Shown piece after piece: positions 17,569 to 26,013 of a DNA stretch of 64,000 nt (within the stretch, counting starts at the first letter, position 1; every line of letters begins with the position of its first letter). Source of the stretch: WM-3-3 sp041660045 (lineage in GTDB: Bacteria; Pseudomonadota; Gammaproteobacteria; Methylococcales; Methylomonadaceae); assembly GCA_041660045.1 (NCBI GenBank), contig JBAZXA010000006.1:62001-126000 (forward strand). Reading direction: 5' to 3'. The position numbers and the translations under genes were made by a program. Under the pieces are notes generated by a model, which had not been told where the DNA came from, searched no databases, and worked only from the letters and a program-made list of their open reading frames with translations.

Positions 17569-19455
17569 TTAAAGTTCAACACGTATGCCTATCTCAATGA
17601 CTCGATCAACAGGTATTTTAAAAAACTCGATCGCGCTGGACGAATTGTTGAACAAGAACCAGGACAAAGGCCTGCGCCAGGTAGGCATCTGGCTGTAACG
17701 CCGGAATGAGATAATCTCCCTGCCGACGAAAAAGGAGACTGTTTTTGGGGAGGTGTCCAAGCCTTGCTGCATGCACAGTTCCAGCGCGCGCCGGACATCT
17801 TGCCGTTGAGCGAAACCAAAGTATAACTTAACCCGGTAGAATTGGCCTTTGCTGCCAAAAGTCCTGATTTTTACACGGTGTGCCTCATCGACATACGGTT
17901 CATCTTTCGTAAAAATGGTCAGTACAATAACCTGATTGTGCAAAACATGGTTGTGCTCAAGGTTATGCAGCAATACTTGTGGCACACCGTGCAAGCTCCG
18001 GGTCATATAAATGGCAGTGCCTGGCACTGTGACAGGCGGTTTAGCCTTAATTAGAACTTCTAGGTCCTCAAACAAGAAGCGATTTTCATCATGAACTTGG
18101 GTTAAAAGCTTACGCCCTTTAAGCCAAGTCGTCATGATCAGGAATAAAACTGTGCCTATAGCCAATGGCATCCAACCGCCTGAGGGTATTTTAGGTATGT
18201 TGGCCGTGATGAAGACAAAGTCTATAGTCAGAAAAAAAGACAAGAATAGTAAGCCCATAGAGTTTCGCCACTGCCACAGAGCCTGAATGACGATGAATGC
18301 CAACAATGTAGTCGCCAGCATTGTGCAAGTCACGGCAATTCCGTAAGCGGCAGCAAGTGCTGTAGACGACTGGAAAGTCAACACCAACACAGACACCGAG
18401 GCAAACATCAGCCAATTTACCGCGGGTAAATAGACTTGCCCCATTTCATCCCCTGAAGTGTGGAAAATACTCATGCGTGGACAATAACCCAAATGTATGG
18501 CTTGCCGTGTCATTGAAAAAGCACCGGAAATGACCGCTTGGGAAGCAATGACAGTTGCCAGTGTCGACAGGATTAACAGAGGGTACAAGGCCCAGGCTGG
18601 GGCAAGTAAGTAGAATGGGTTTTTAATGGCTTCGTGGTTGCCAATTAAAAGCGCACCTTGGCCGAAATAGTTTAGTATCAAGGCCGGAAACACAAAACTA
18701 AACCAAGCATAACGGATTGGTTTTATGCCGAAATGTCCCATGTCGGCGTACAGGGCTTCAGCACCGGTGATTACCAATACAACTGCCCCCATGAGCAATA
18801 TTCCATGCCAGCCTAATTCATGCAACAAATGCACGCCATAATAAGGGTTTACGGCTTTTAATACCGAGGGTTCATTAATAATGTTTACTATGCCTAAAAC
18901 TGCGAGCGTGATAAACCAAAAGCACATGATGGGCGAGAAGATTTTTCCTACTGCGCCTGTGCCTCTGGCTTGAATGAGGAATAAACCGCTCAATACCGCG
19001 ATGGTAATCGGGAGTACATAATGTGCTAATTGGGGGGCGGCAATTTGTAGGCCTTCCACGGCACTGAGTACGGAAATGGCTGGGGTAATAATACTGTCCC
19101 CGTAAAAAAGCGCTGCACCAAGCAAGCCTATGGTTACGATTAAACGCATGCGCTTGGGGAAGTCTTTGGACCCGTTCAGTGCCAACGCCATTAACGCTAT
19201 GATACCGCCTTCACCTTTGTTGTCTGCGCGCAGGATGAAGATCGCGTATTTGGTTGTGACGACCAGGGTTAACGACCAAAAAACCAGTGATAGTGCCCCA
19301 AGGACATGGCTTTCGTCGATAGGTAAGCCAGAGAGGAAGATTTCCTTAAAGGCGTATAACGGACTTGTGCCGATGTCCCCAAAGACGACGCCGATGGCGC
19401 CTAGGGTTAGACGGGAAAGCTGCCGACTGGTTAGGTTTGGTCTGTTTTCTGGCAT
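17569..19455 (-). CDS. kup: Kup/HAK-family potassium uptake protein
   Basis: Low-affinity K+ uptake system, probably a K+/H+ symporter, in the inner membrane. It has about twelve membrane segments followed by a cytoplasmic C-terminal domain. The N-terminal family signature LGAIGVVFGDIGTSPLYAFKE is almost perfect; GEGGIIALMAL and YGDSIITPAISVLSAVEGL follow. I start it at ATG 19455 (MPENRPNLTSRQ), which matches Kup proteins. An upstream in-frame extension to 19521 is possible but adds an untypical leader. Neither start has a good Shine-Dalgarno. Confidence 0.94.
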   Translation of the reverse strand: MPENRPNLTSRQLSRLTLGAIGVVFGDIGTSPLYAFKEIFLSGLPIDESHVLGALSLVFWSLTLVVTTKYAIFILRADNKGEGGIIALMALALNGSKDFPKRMRLIVTIGLLGAALFYGDSIITPAISVLSAVEGLQIAAPQLAHYVLPITIAVLSGLFLIQARGTGAVGKIFSPIMCFWFITLAVLGIVNIINEPSVLKAVNPYYGVHLLHELGWHGILLMGAVVLVITGAEALYADMGHFGIKPIRYAWFSFVFPALILNYFGQGALLIGNHEAIKNPFYLLAPAWALYPLLILSTLATVIASQAVISGAFSMTRQAIHLGYCPRMSIFHTSGDEMGQVYLPAVNWLMFASVSVLVLTFQSSTALAAAYGIAVTCTMLATTLLAFIVIQALWQWRNSMGLLFLSFFLTIDFVFITANIPKIPSGGWMPLAIGTVLFLIMTTWLKGRKLLTQVHDENRFLFEDLEVLIKAKPPVTVPGTAIYMTRSLHGVPQVLLHNLEHNHVLHNQVIVLTIFTKDEPYVDEAHRVKIRTFGSKGQFYRVKLYFGFAQRQDVRRALELCMQQGLDTSPKTVSFFVGREIISFRRYSQMPTWRRPLSWFLFNNSSSAIEFFKIPVDRVIEIGIRVEL

Positions 19456-19875
19456 GCTTGATATTTTGTTTAATGTGAATGGGGCAAAATAACAGTAAGG
19501 GCTTGCAAACATTAGCGGCAAGGCCTGCAGGTATTGATCTTTGCAGCGTAGATTGAAGCAGATTGGCTTGGCATAATAACATAAGTCAAGTTCAAGCTAT
19601 TTGCTACGTAGGCTTCGAAAGTTAAACTTCGGCTGTCTAAGTTTGGGCGAGTTAGCATACCCTTAGTTTTATGTTGTCATCACCTGAATCCATTGCTTTC
19701 TGGGTTGGCGTATAAATTACCCCGCTAACATCGTATTTGTGCTACGTGTGATATAAAATTGGCTGAGAACTTTGCTACCCACCTAAAAAAATAATCAAAT
19801 CGAGAACTATTTCGGCACATCTTTTGGAAAGAATTATCCTTTAAGTCTATTTTTTTCTTAGATAAGGAGTGAACA
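19456..19875. other. Divergent intergenic region, nothing recognised
   Basis: About 420 bases between the divergent kup and FkbM-methyltransferase genes. It presumably carries both promoters, but I cannot point to convincing -35/-10 pairs. A good ribosome site, AAGGAG, at about 19863-19868 serves the methyltransferase. Confidence 0.45.
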
Positions 19876-20961
19876 ATGACATTAGCGATATATGGGTCAG
19901 GCTTATACGGCCGGGTCTTTTTAGAAAGCCTTCGGCAAACTAACGCAAACGTTGATTTTTTTATCGATCAATATACCAAAAACAAAGAAGTGGCTGGTAT
20001 TCCTGTGTTTAAAATGCACGAGGTAAACAACCCAGGCGAAGTAACTGTTTTAATTTCTGTGGCCTTTAATGAACATTCTAAAGAAGCTGCCGAGATTGTA
20101 CATAAGCTTAATGCCAGTGGTTTTTTTAATTTACACGCGTTTGAAAAAACCTTGCAAGAATACCCGCAGATTTTACCTAATTTTCCAAAACATAAGTTGT
20201 TGTGGATGCGCCCTGTAACCGAGGAGATGGTGGACGCTGCCAAACTGGCTGTAGTAAGTAAGCTATTGGCCGATCAGCAAAGTAAGGATTTATTGGCGCG
20301 GATTATTGCTTTTAGGTCAAGTTTTCAAATTCAAGATTATGTTAGTCCTGATGATCAAGAAGAATATTTCCCCAATGATGTGCCTTGGCAAATACCGGGG
20401 CCTTTGCGTTTTGTCGATGCCGGTGCCTATATCGGTGACACAGTTAAAAACTGTGTGCAGGCTTGTCTTCACGCTGGACAACTATTGCAATGGGTAATCT
20501 CTTTTGAACCTGACACCGATAATATCGAACGCTATCAGCAAGAGATACGCAAGCAAATGCAAGTGGCTCCGGATTGTCAGTTTATGTTATATCCGAGTGG
20601 AGTATGGTCGCAAAATGCTATTTTGTCGTTCAGTAATGACGGTACTAGTTCCAGCAATATTATTAGCGAGGGTAATGCCCGGGCAATTGCAGTTAACGCG
20701 CTAGATGCAGTGTTGTATGGTGCCAAACCTAATTATATCAAATTGGATGTTGAAGGCGCCGAGCTAGAGGCTTTACAAGGTGCAGAAAATATAATCCAGG
20801 ATTTTACACCGCAGATGGCTGTGTGCCTATATCACAAACCAGCGGATTTGTGGGAATTACCGTTATTTATTCAAAGTTTAAATCCCAATTATCAGTTTTA
20901 CTTACGTTGTCACGGGCATATGGGGCTTAGTACTGTACTTTATTGCATACCCGCACATTAA
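19876..20961 (+). CDS. FkbM-family methyltransferase with N-terminal Rossmann-like domain
   Basis: 361 residues. The C-terminal part is an SAM-dependent FkbM methyltransferase: SAM-binding FVDAGAYIGDT, acidic strand end ISFEPDTDN, IKLDVEGAELEALQGA and the C-terminal CLYHKPADLWELP. The N-terminal 100 residues start LAIYGSGLYGR and look like a nucleotide-binding fold of the kind seen in sugar-modifying FkbM proteins. FkbM enzymes O-methylate sugars or natural products. A surface-glycan role fits the neighbouring adhesin and the glycan operon but is not proven. A Shine-Dalgarno, AAGGAG, precedes ATG 19876. Confidence 0.85.
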   Translation: MTLAIYGSGLYGRVFLESLRQTNANVDFFIDQYTKNKEVAGIPVFKMHEVNNPGEVTVLISVAFNEHSKEAAEIVHKLNASGFFNLHAFEKTLQEYPQILPNFPKHKLLWMRPVTEEMVDAAKLAVVSKLLADQQSKDLLARIIAFRSSFQIQDYVSPDDQEEYFPNDVPWQIPGPLRFVDAGAYIGDTVKNCVQACLHAGQLLQWVISFEPDTDNIERYQQEIRKQMQVAPDCQFMLYPSGVWSQNAILSFSNDGTSSSNIISEGNARAIAVNALDAVLYGAKPNYIKLDVEGAELEALQGAENIIQDFTPQMAVCLYHKPADLWELPLFIQSLNPNYQFYLRCHGHMGLSTVLYCIPAH

Positions 20962-21202
20962 AAACTGTCTTAATTTGTCGCTATAACTTTTTAATTAATA
21001 CGAGCTTTTTGAACATTGTACTTTTGTACGATTTAAATAAAGCATTAAAAGATTACACTAATATTTCAAGCTAATGGGTTGTTTGCTGTAGATTTATGAC
21101 ATTTGATAACAGTTAGTTGAGTTAAGCTTTAGCTAAATTAGTCGCTTAACTTTGAGTTAGCTTTTATTTCGTTATCAAATATAGAAAGTTTGGGTTAGAT
21201 AT

Positions 21203-21448
21203 ATGAACAATAATGATGCATCATTTGCGCCTCCAGTGCCTGAGCCGCAGGCCTTGACTTTAGAAGATCTACTGGCGGCTGGCAAAGCTAACAGCCTTAC
21301 TGAATACCTAGTGCTCTCCATTACTTCCTTAGGCGCAGATACCCATGTCAGTGTGCGCACAATTTGCGCAAAACCAACGATATATTCGGCAATTTTTTAC
21401 GGTGTGCCTACAATAGACTTACAAGCCCTGGTTTTAGGCACCCAATAG
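21203..21448 (+). CDS. Small hypothetical protein (81 residues)
   Basis: An open frame of 81 codons, 160 bases ahead of the adhesin gene. The N-terminus is polar and proline-rich (ASFAPPVPEPQ), followed by a predicted helix, LTLEDLLAAGKANSLTEYL. No signal peptide, membrane segment or known motif is seen. The ribosome site is weak. An inverted repeat, GTTAAGC (21121-21127) / GCTTAAC (21144-21150), lies upstream and may be regulatory. It could be an adhesin-associated accessory protein or a spurious frame. Confidence 0.4.
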   Translation: MNNNDASFAPPVPEPQALTLEDLLAAGKANSLTEYLVLSITSLGADTHVSVRTICAKPTIYSAIFYGVPTIDLQALVLGTQ

Positions 21449-21609
21449 CATAACAATCGTCAATTAATCAAAAGCAATTTGTGCGTCGATTGGCAAAACC
21501 TTAAATTTAGTATAAATACCTAGTTTTAATTTCTTAAGCCTTATGAAATACTTAAAGGCATTAATTTAAATCAGCCTGCTTATGGCATCTATGGGAATGA
21601 GAACGCAAC

Positions 21610-24600
21610 ATGGCAATTAAAGGTACAGTAAAAACGATATCTGGCGTCGCAACTGCAACTGATTTAAATGGGGTCACCCGAACTTTGCAGGTAGGCGATA
21701 AGATCGCCCTAGGCGAAACGATAGCCACTGGACTCGCCCCAGGAACCATTATTTTGATTGAGTTTGATAATGGCGCCAAGCTGGATTTGGCGGGTGGTTC
21801 TGAACTTACCCTAAGTGCAGACTTATTTGTCGCTGAAGCACAACCGGTGTTGCCAGCAGGTCAAACTGAACAGCAAGCGCTTGATGAAGTTGCCAAAATT
21901 CAACAAGCCCTAGAAAAAGGTGAGGCCTTTGATCCTAACCAACTACCGGCTACTGCGGCTGGTGCGGGTGTAGTCGGTGGTGTTGGTGGTAACCAAGGCC
22001 ACACCTTTGTTGAAGTTAATTTTGACAATTTGGCAGCTACGCCTAACAGTGGTTTTGCAACTCAAGGTATAGCGGCGGCTTTCCCGCAAATCCAGCCTGT
22101 TTTAAATTTTTTGATTACCCCATTAGCTGGGGTGCCTGCGCCAAACCCAGCGGTCGCAGGGACAGGGCTATCGGCTATTGTCACTTTAAATCCGGTTAAC
22201 GCGATTGAAGGTGAGTTGTTTTTTTATACCGCGAGCTTAGATACCCCAGCGTTAACTGATTTTTCGATTACATTGAGCAATGGTGTAGTGATTAATTTTG
22301 CAGCCGGTTCTGCAACAGGAACATCTCTTGCCCAACAAGTACCTAATGACCCCTATATAGACCCCAGCAGCACAGTAGTTGGGATAAGCTCGAGTTCAGG
22401 TGGCAGTTTTAGCAATGTTGATTTAACCTCAACCACCACGGTTAACATTGTTGACAGCATAGACACGACTTTTGTAACGCTTAATCCAGTTGAAGCTACT
22501 GAAAATGGTTTAGCGGTTTATACCGCAAGTGTGAGTAACCCGCCGCAAACCCCGTTTGCCATTACTTTAAATAATGGTGTAGTCATTAATTTTGCGCCTG
22601 GTGCCAGCACGGGCAGTTCCGCGCCGCAACCTGTCGGTAATGATCCTTATATTAATACGGGCAGTACGCCGATTAGCATCGTTTCCAGTTCCGGTGGTAA
22701 TTTTGAAGCGGTGGACTTAAGCTCAACTAGCAGCTTAACAGTTAGTGATGTAAATGACACCACAACGGTAACCTTAAATTCCATTAGCGTTCTAGAAAAC
22801 CAAACTATAGTCTATAGCGCCAGTGTCAATAATGCCCCGCAAACGGATTTTTCCATCACCTTGACTAACGGAGTAGTAATAAGTTTTGCGGCGGGTTCGC
22901 TGGTGGGTACTTCGCTGCCGCAACCGGCACAAGGTGAAGATCCGTATTTGGATAGCCAAAATAACCTTGTTGGTATTGCAAGCCATACCGGAGGGAACTT
23001 TGAAGCGGTCGATACCAATTCGTTGGCTTTGGTACGCATTGCCGACACCATAGACCCTACCACCTTAAGCCTAAGTGCCACACCCACCCTAACGGAAGAT
23101 GACACCAGCGTGACCTATACGGCAAGCTTAAGTAATGTGGCTGAAACCTTGGTCAATGTCAGCTTGAGTAATGGTGCTGTGATTATCATCGCTGCCGGTC
23201 AAAGCCAGGGCAGTATTAGTGTGCCGGTTGATAACGCTAACTTTTTTCTTGATGGCACCCGCACAATTACGGCCAGTATCAGTAATGCTAGCGGTGGCAA
23301 TTTTGAGCAATTAAGTTTTGATCCTAACCTTATCGTAAGCACTGCAATAACCGATACCATCAATCCGACTACGGTCACCTTAAATTCTGTCAGTGTCCCA
23401 GAAAACCAAACTATCGTTTATACCGCCAGCGTAGACCATGCCCCGCAAACAAATTTTTCAATTACCTTAACTAACGGTGTGGTGATTAATTTTGCAGCTG
23501 GTTCTACAACGGGTAGCTCCGAGCCACAGCCAGCCCAAGGTGATGATGTTTATTTGGACAGCCAAAACAACTTGGTAAGCATTGTTTCAACTAGCGGCGG
23601 TAATTATGAGGCGTTGGTCACAAACTCAGATGCTTTAGTTGTGATCACAGATACCATAAACCCAACTACTGTGAGTTTAAGCATCGGTCAACTGGGTACT
23701 GTCCTTAGTTATACGGCAACCTTAACTAGCCCTGCACAAAGTCCTGTTCGGGTTACTTTGAGTAATGACCGTATAATTACCATTCCGCGCGGGCAAAGCC
23801 AGGCCAGTATTCCTGTAAACCCAAGTGCGCCGAATCAAAATGTTAATATCACCTCGACAAATGGTGGTAATTTTGAACAATTAGTGATTGATGCCTCGGC
23901 TGTATCTGCGCTAGCTACAACGGCCTTAGCTTTTAGTTTGCTCAGTGTTCCCGTAGTCGGTGATGTGCTGGCTGATACTCATGCGGTACAAACGCTAACG
24001 GCTAGTAATTTTGGGCAAAATTTAATTGCATCCAATGAGGGCAATAGTAGTGCGCCCGATGATACCAGTGTGACCACGGCAGCGACAGGCCCGGTTGTGC
24101 AGGGCCAAAGCAGCGCATTGCTGGTTGATGATAGCCAAGGCTCTGTCCCAACTGTTGCTGATAACGTCGGGATAACAACAACCAATGACACGCCGCCAGA
24201 AAGTATAGTACAGGCCTCACCGGTAAGTATAAGTGATCAGGTCTTGGTGGGCGGCACGGTCGATGATCATTTAATTGGTGGTGACGGAAATGACACTATA
24301 TCAGGCGGCTTAGGTGATGATGTTTTGGAAGGTGGTTTAGGCAACGACATCTTGAATGGTGGTGCTGGTAAAGATGTGCTGATTGGTGGTGCCGGCAATG
24401 ATATCTTGGTGGGTGGTCACGGTAATGATGTGCTGATTGGTGGTGCTGGCAATGATATATTGACCGGTGGTAGTGGCCAGGATACCTTTGTGTTTACTAA
24501 GGAGGCCTTGTCTGGTAATAGTGCGGATATTATTACTGCGGGTGATTTTCAGGTCGGTGTGGGCGGCGACGTATTGGATATCAGTGATATTTTGGCAGGT

Positions 24601-24792
24601 TTAGGGATTGCCAATGCTAGCCAAAATGATGTCACCAGCTTGTTTTCAATTTCTAATGCGGGTGGTAATTCAACCTTGAGTGTCAATACCAATAATGCAC
24701 CGGCCGCCCCGATAGATTTAGTTACTATTCAAGGGGTTACCACTGATCTCAACACCTTGTTGGTTAATCAGCAGGTCGATTACACGGCTTAA
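21610..24792 (+). CDS. LapA-like RTX adhesin with retention module
   Basis: A 1060-residue secreted adhesin. Residues 1-120 form the LapA-type retention module (MAIKGTVKTISGVATATD, GDKIALGETIATG), which plugs the TolC-like pore so the protein stays on the cell. A TAAG motif at residues 115-118 matches the LapG protease cleavage site of Pseudomonas LapA. A low-complexity linker is followed by about five to six Ig-like repeats of roughly 100 residues. The C-terminus has RTX calcium-binding nonapeptides and a type I secretion tail (DTFVF, DVLDISDIL). It is small for a LapA protein, many of which exceed 5000 residues. No transporter (LapBCE) or LapD/LapG gene lies in the window. A strong terminator follows the gene. 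Confidence 0.9.
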   Translation: MAIKGTVKTISGVATATDLNGVTRTLQVGDKIALGETIATGLAPGTIILIEFDNGAKLDLAGGSELTLSADLFVAEAQPVLPAGQTEQQALDEVAKIQQALEKGEAFDPNQLPATAAGAGVVGGVGGNQGHTFVEVNFDNLAATPNSGFATQGIAAAFPQIQPVLNFLITPLAGVPAPNPAVAGTGLSAIVTLNPVNAIEGELFFYTASLDTPALTDFSITLSNGVVINFAAGSATGTSLAQQVPNDPYIDPSSTVVGISSSSGGSFSNVDLTSTTTVNIVDSIDTTFVTLNPVEATENGLAVYTASVSNPPQTPFAITLNNGVVINFAPGASTGSSAPQPVGNDPYINTGSTPISIVSSSGGNFEAVDLSSTSSLTVSDVNDTTTVTLNSISVLENQTIVYSASVNNAPQTDFSITLTNGVVISFAAGSLVGTSLPQPAQGEDPYLDSQNNLVGIASHTGGNFEAVDTNSLALVRIADTIDPTTLSLSATPTLTEDDTSVTYTASLSNVAETLVNVSLSNGAVIIIAAGQSQGSISVPVDNANFFLDGTRTITASISNASGGNFEQLSFDPNLIVSTAITDTINPTTVTLNSVSVPENQTIVYTASVDHAPQTNFSITLTNGVVINFAAGSTTGSSEPQPAQGDDVYLDSQNNLVSIVSTSGGNYEALVTNSDALVVITDTINPTTVSLSIGQLGTVLSYTATLTSPAQSPVRVTLSNDRIITIPRGQSQASIPVNPSAPNQNVNITSTNGGNFEQLVIDASAVSALATTALAFSLLSVPVVGDVLADTHAVQTLTASNFGQNLIASNEGNSSAPDDTSVTTAATGPVVQGQSSALLVDDSQGSVPTVADNVGITTTNDTPPESIVQASPVSISDQVLVGGTVDDHLIGGDGNDTISGGLGDDVLEGGLGNDILNGGAGKDVLIGGAGNDILVGGHGNDVLIGGAGNDILTGGSGQDTFVFTKEALSGNSADIITAGDFQVGVGGDVLDISDILAGLGIANASQNDVTSLFSISNAGGNSTLSVNTNNAPAAPIDLVTIQGVTTDLNTLLVNQQVDYTA
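22174..23890 (+). repeat. Ig-like repeats in the adhesin (about 100 residues each)
   Basis: Tandem protein repeats whose units begin near bases 22180, 22470, 22764, 23059, 23371 and 23666, a period of about 290-312 bases. Typical unit features are VTLN.V...EN, YTASV, FSITLTNGVVINFAAGS and a closing GGNFEAVD or GGNFEQL. Units 3 and 5 are especially alike, including VLENQTIVY/VPENQTIVY and the AQG(E/D)D segment. This suggests recent duplication or gene conversion. The last unit is shortened. Confidence 0.85.
24246..24495 (+). repeat. RTX nonapeptide repeats
   Basis: About eight consecutive GGxGxDxLx-type calcium-binding nonapeptides, for example GGDGNDTIS, GGLGDDVLE, GGAGNDILV and GGHGNDVLI. 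They end in GGSGQDTFVF. Such arrays fold into a beta-roll once they meet calcium outside the cell and mark type I secretion substrates. Confidence 0.93.
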
Positions 24793-24816
24793 TGGTTTAA
24801 TTAAACAGCGCCGGAT

Positions 24817-24850
24817 AAAGGCAGGATTCCCTATCGGATCCTGCCTTTTT
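24817..24850 (+). terminator. Rho-independent terminator after the adhesin
   Basis: Stem AAAGGCAGGAT (24817-24827) pairs with ATCCTGCCTTT (from 24838), with a 10-base loop and a run of T ending near 24851. It lies 24 bases after the adhesin stop. Confidence 0.92.
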
Positions 24851-24945
24851 TATGTATGCGGGCTTGTAGGTTAAAAACAGTTTAGAAATTGGTATCTTTC
24901 TTGCGTTTATTAAGCTAATTTTGGTACAAGTGACAAAAAAATGGC

Positions 24946-24976
24946 GAACGTCAAACACCATTCGGTTTTGACGTTC
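24946..24976. promoter_or_regulatory. Perfect 10-bp inverted repeat upstream of legB
   Basis: GAACGTCAAA (24946-24955) and TTTGACGTTC (24967-24976) are exact inverse complements separated by 11 bases. There is no T-run, so it is not a standard terminator. It lies 53 bases before legB, the first gene of the nonulosonic acid operon, where a repressor site or mRNA leader hairpin would be expected. The function is inferred from position only. Confidence 0.45.
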
Positions 24977-25029
24977 AGGCCAGATTGGCAGGACTTAACA
25001 CCAAGCTTAGAATCAGCATAGGAATAACA

Positions 25030-26013
25030 ATGGTAACTAAAGTGTTGGTAACGGGGGCTGATGGCTTTATTGGCTCACATTTAACAGAAATGCTAGTCAC
25101 CCAAGGCTATCACGTACGTGCGCTAGTGCAATACAATTCCTTTAATTCCTGGGGTTGGCTAGATGACGTGGCTTGCAAAAATGCCTTGGAAGTCGTTGCT
25201 GGTGATATTCGCGATCCCTATTTTTGCAAAAGCATCATGACCAAAGTGGATATGGTGTTCCATTTGGCGGCATTAATCGCCATTCCTTATTCTTATTTAG
25301 CCCCTGATAGTTATGTAGATACCAATATTAAAGGCACCCTGAATATTTGTCAGGCGGCTAAAGAAAACGGTGTCCGCCGCCTTATCCATACCTCAACCAG
25401 CGAAGTTTATGGCTCTGCCCGTTATGTACCGATTGATGAGTTACATCCCTTGCAGCCGCAATCACCGTATAGTGCCTCAAAAATTGCCGCCGATGCCATG
25501 GCAATGAGTTTTTACAATGCCTTTAACCTGCCGGTCACCATAGCTAGACCGTTTAATACCTATGGCCCTAGGCAGTCGGCCAGGGCTGTTATACCAACGA
25601 TTATTGCGCAAATAGCCTGTGGTAACAAACAAATACAGTTGGGGGACATTTCGCCCACGCGCGATTTTAATTATGTAGAAGACACTTGCCGCGGCTTTTT
25701 GGCCTTGGCTAAAGCGGATAACAGTATCGGTGAAACCGTAAATATCGGTTCCGGCACTGAAATTTCCATAGCCGATACACTCAATCTAATCAAAGACATT
25801 ATGCTTAGCGATGTTGAGTTTATAGTTGATGAGCAACGTTTACGCCCAGAAAAGTCGGAGGTGAACAGACTCTGCTGCAACAATAAAAAAATTAAGTCGC
25901 TGACTGGTTTCCAATCTGAAGTCAGTTTAAAACAGGGCCTGACGAAAACCGTAGAGTGGTTTTTGCAGCCAGAGAATTTACGTAAATATAAATCGGACAT
26001 TTACAATGTTTGA
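25030..26013 (+). CDS. legB: NAD-dependent 4,6-dehydratase, LegB type
   Basis: First enzyme of the legionaminic-acid branch: it dehydrates nucleotide-linked GlcNAc to the 4-keto-6-deoxy sugar. It is an extended short-chain dehydrogenase with the NAD-binding motif VTGADGFIGSH at the N-terminus, the active-site YSASK and STSEVYG. The LegB-like stretch ALVQYNSFNSWGWLD and ARPFNTYGPRQSARAVIP support the assignment. I start it at ATG 25030, which has an AGGA site before it and gives the canonical N-terminus; the frame extends upstream to 24985. It overlaps legC by 8 bases. Confidence 0.88.
   Translation: MVTKVLVTGADGFIGSHLTEMLVTQGYHVRALVQYNSFNSWGWLDDVACKNALEVVAGDIRDPYFCKSIMTKVDMVFHLAALIAIPYSYLAPDSYVDTNIKGTLNICQAAKENGVRRLIHTSTSEVYGSARYVPIDELHPLQPQSPYSASKIAADAMAMSFYNAFNLPVTIARPFNTYGPRQSARAVIPTIIAQIACGNKQIQLGDISPTRDFNYVEDTCRGFLALAKADNSIGETVNIGSGTEISIADTLNLIKDIMLSDVEFIVDEQRLRPEKSEVNRLCCNNKKIKSLTGFQSEVSLKQGLTKTVEWFLQPENLRKYKSDIYNV

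Noticed and set aside
24246..24495. CRISPR-like regular repeats
   Set aside because: The regular spacing is the 27-base coding period of RTX nonapeptides in an open frame; no spacers or cas genes.
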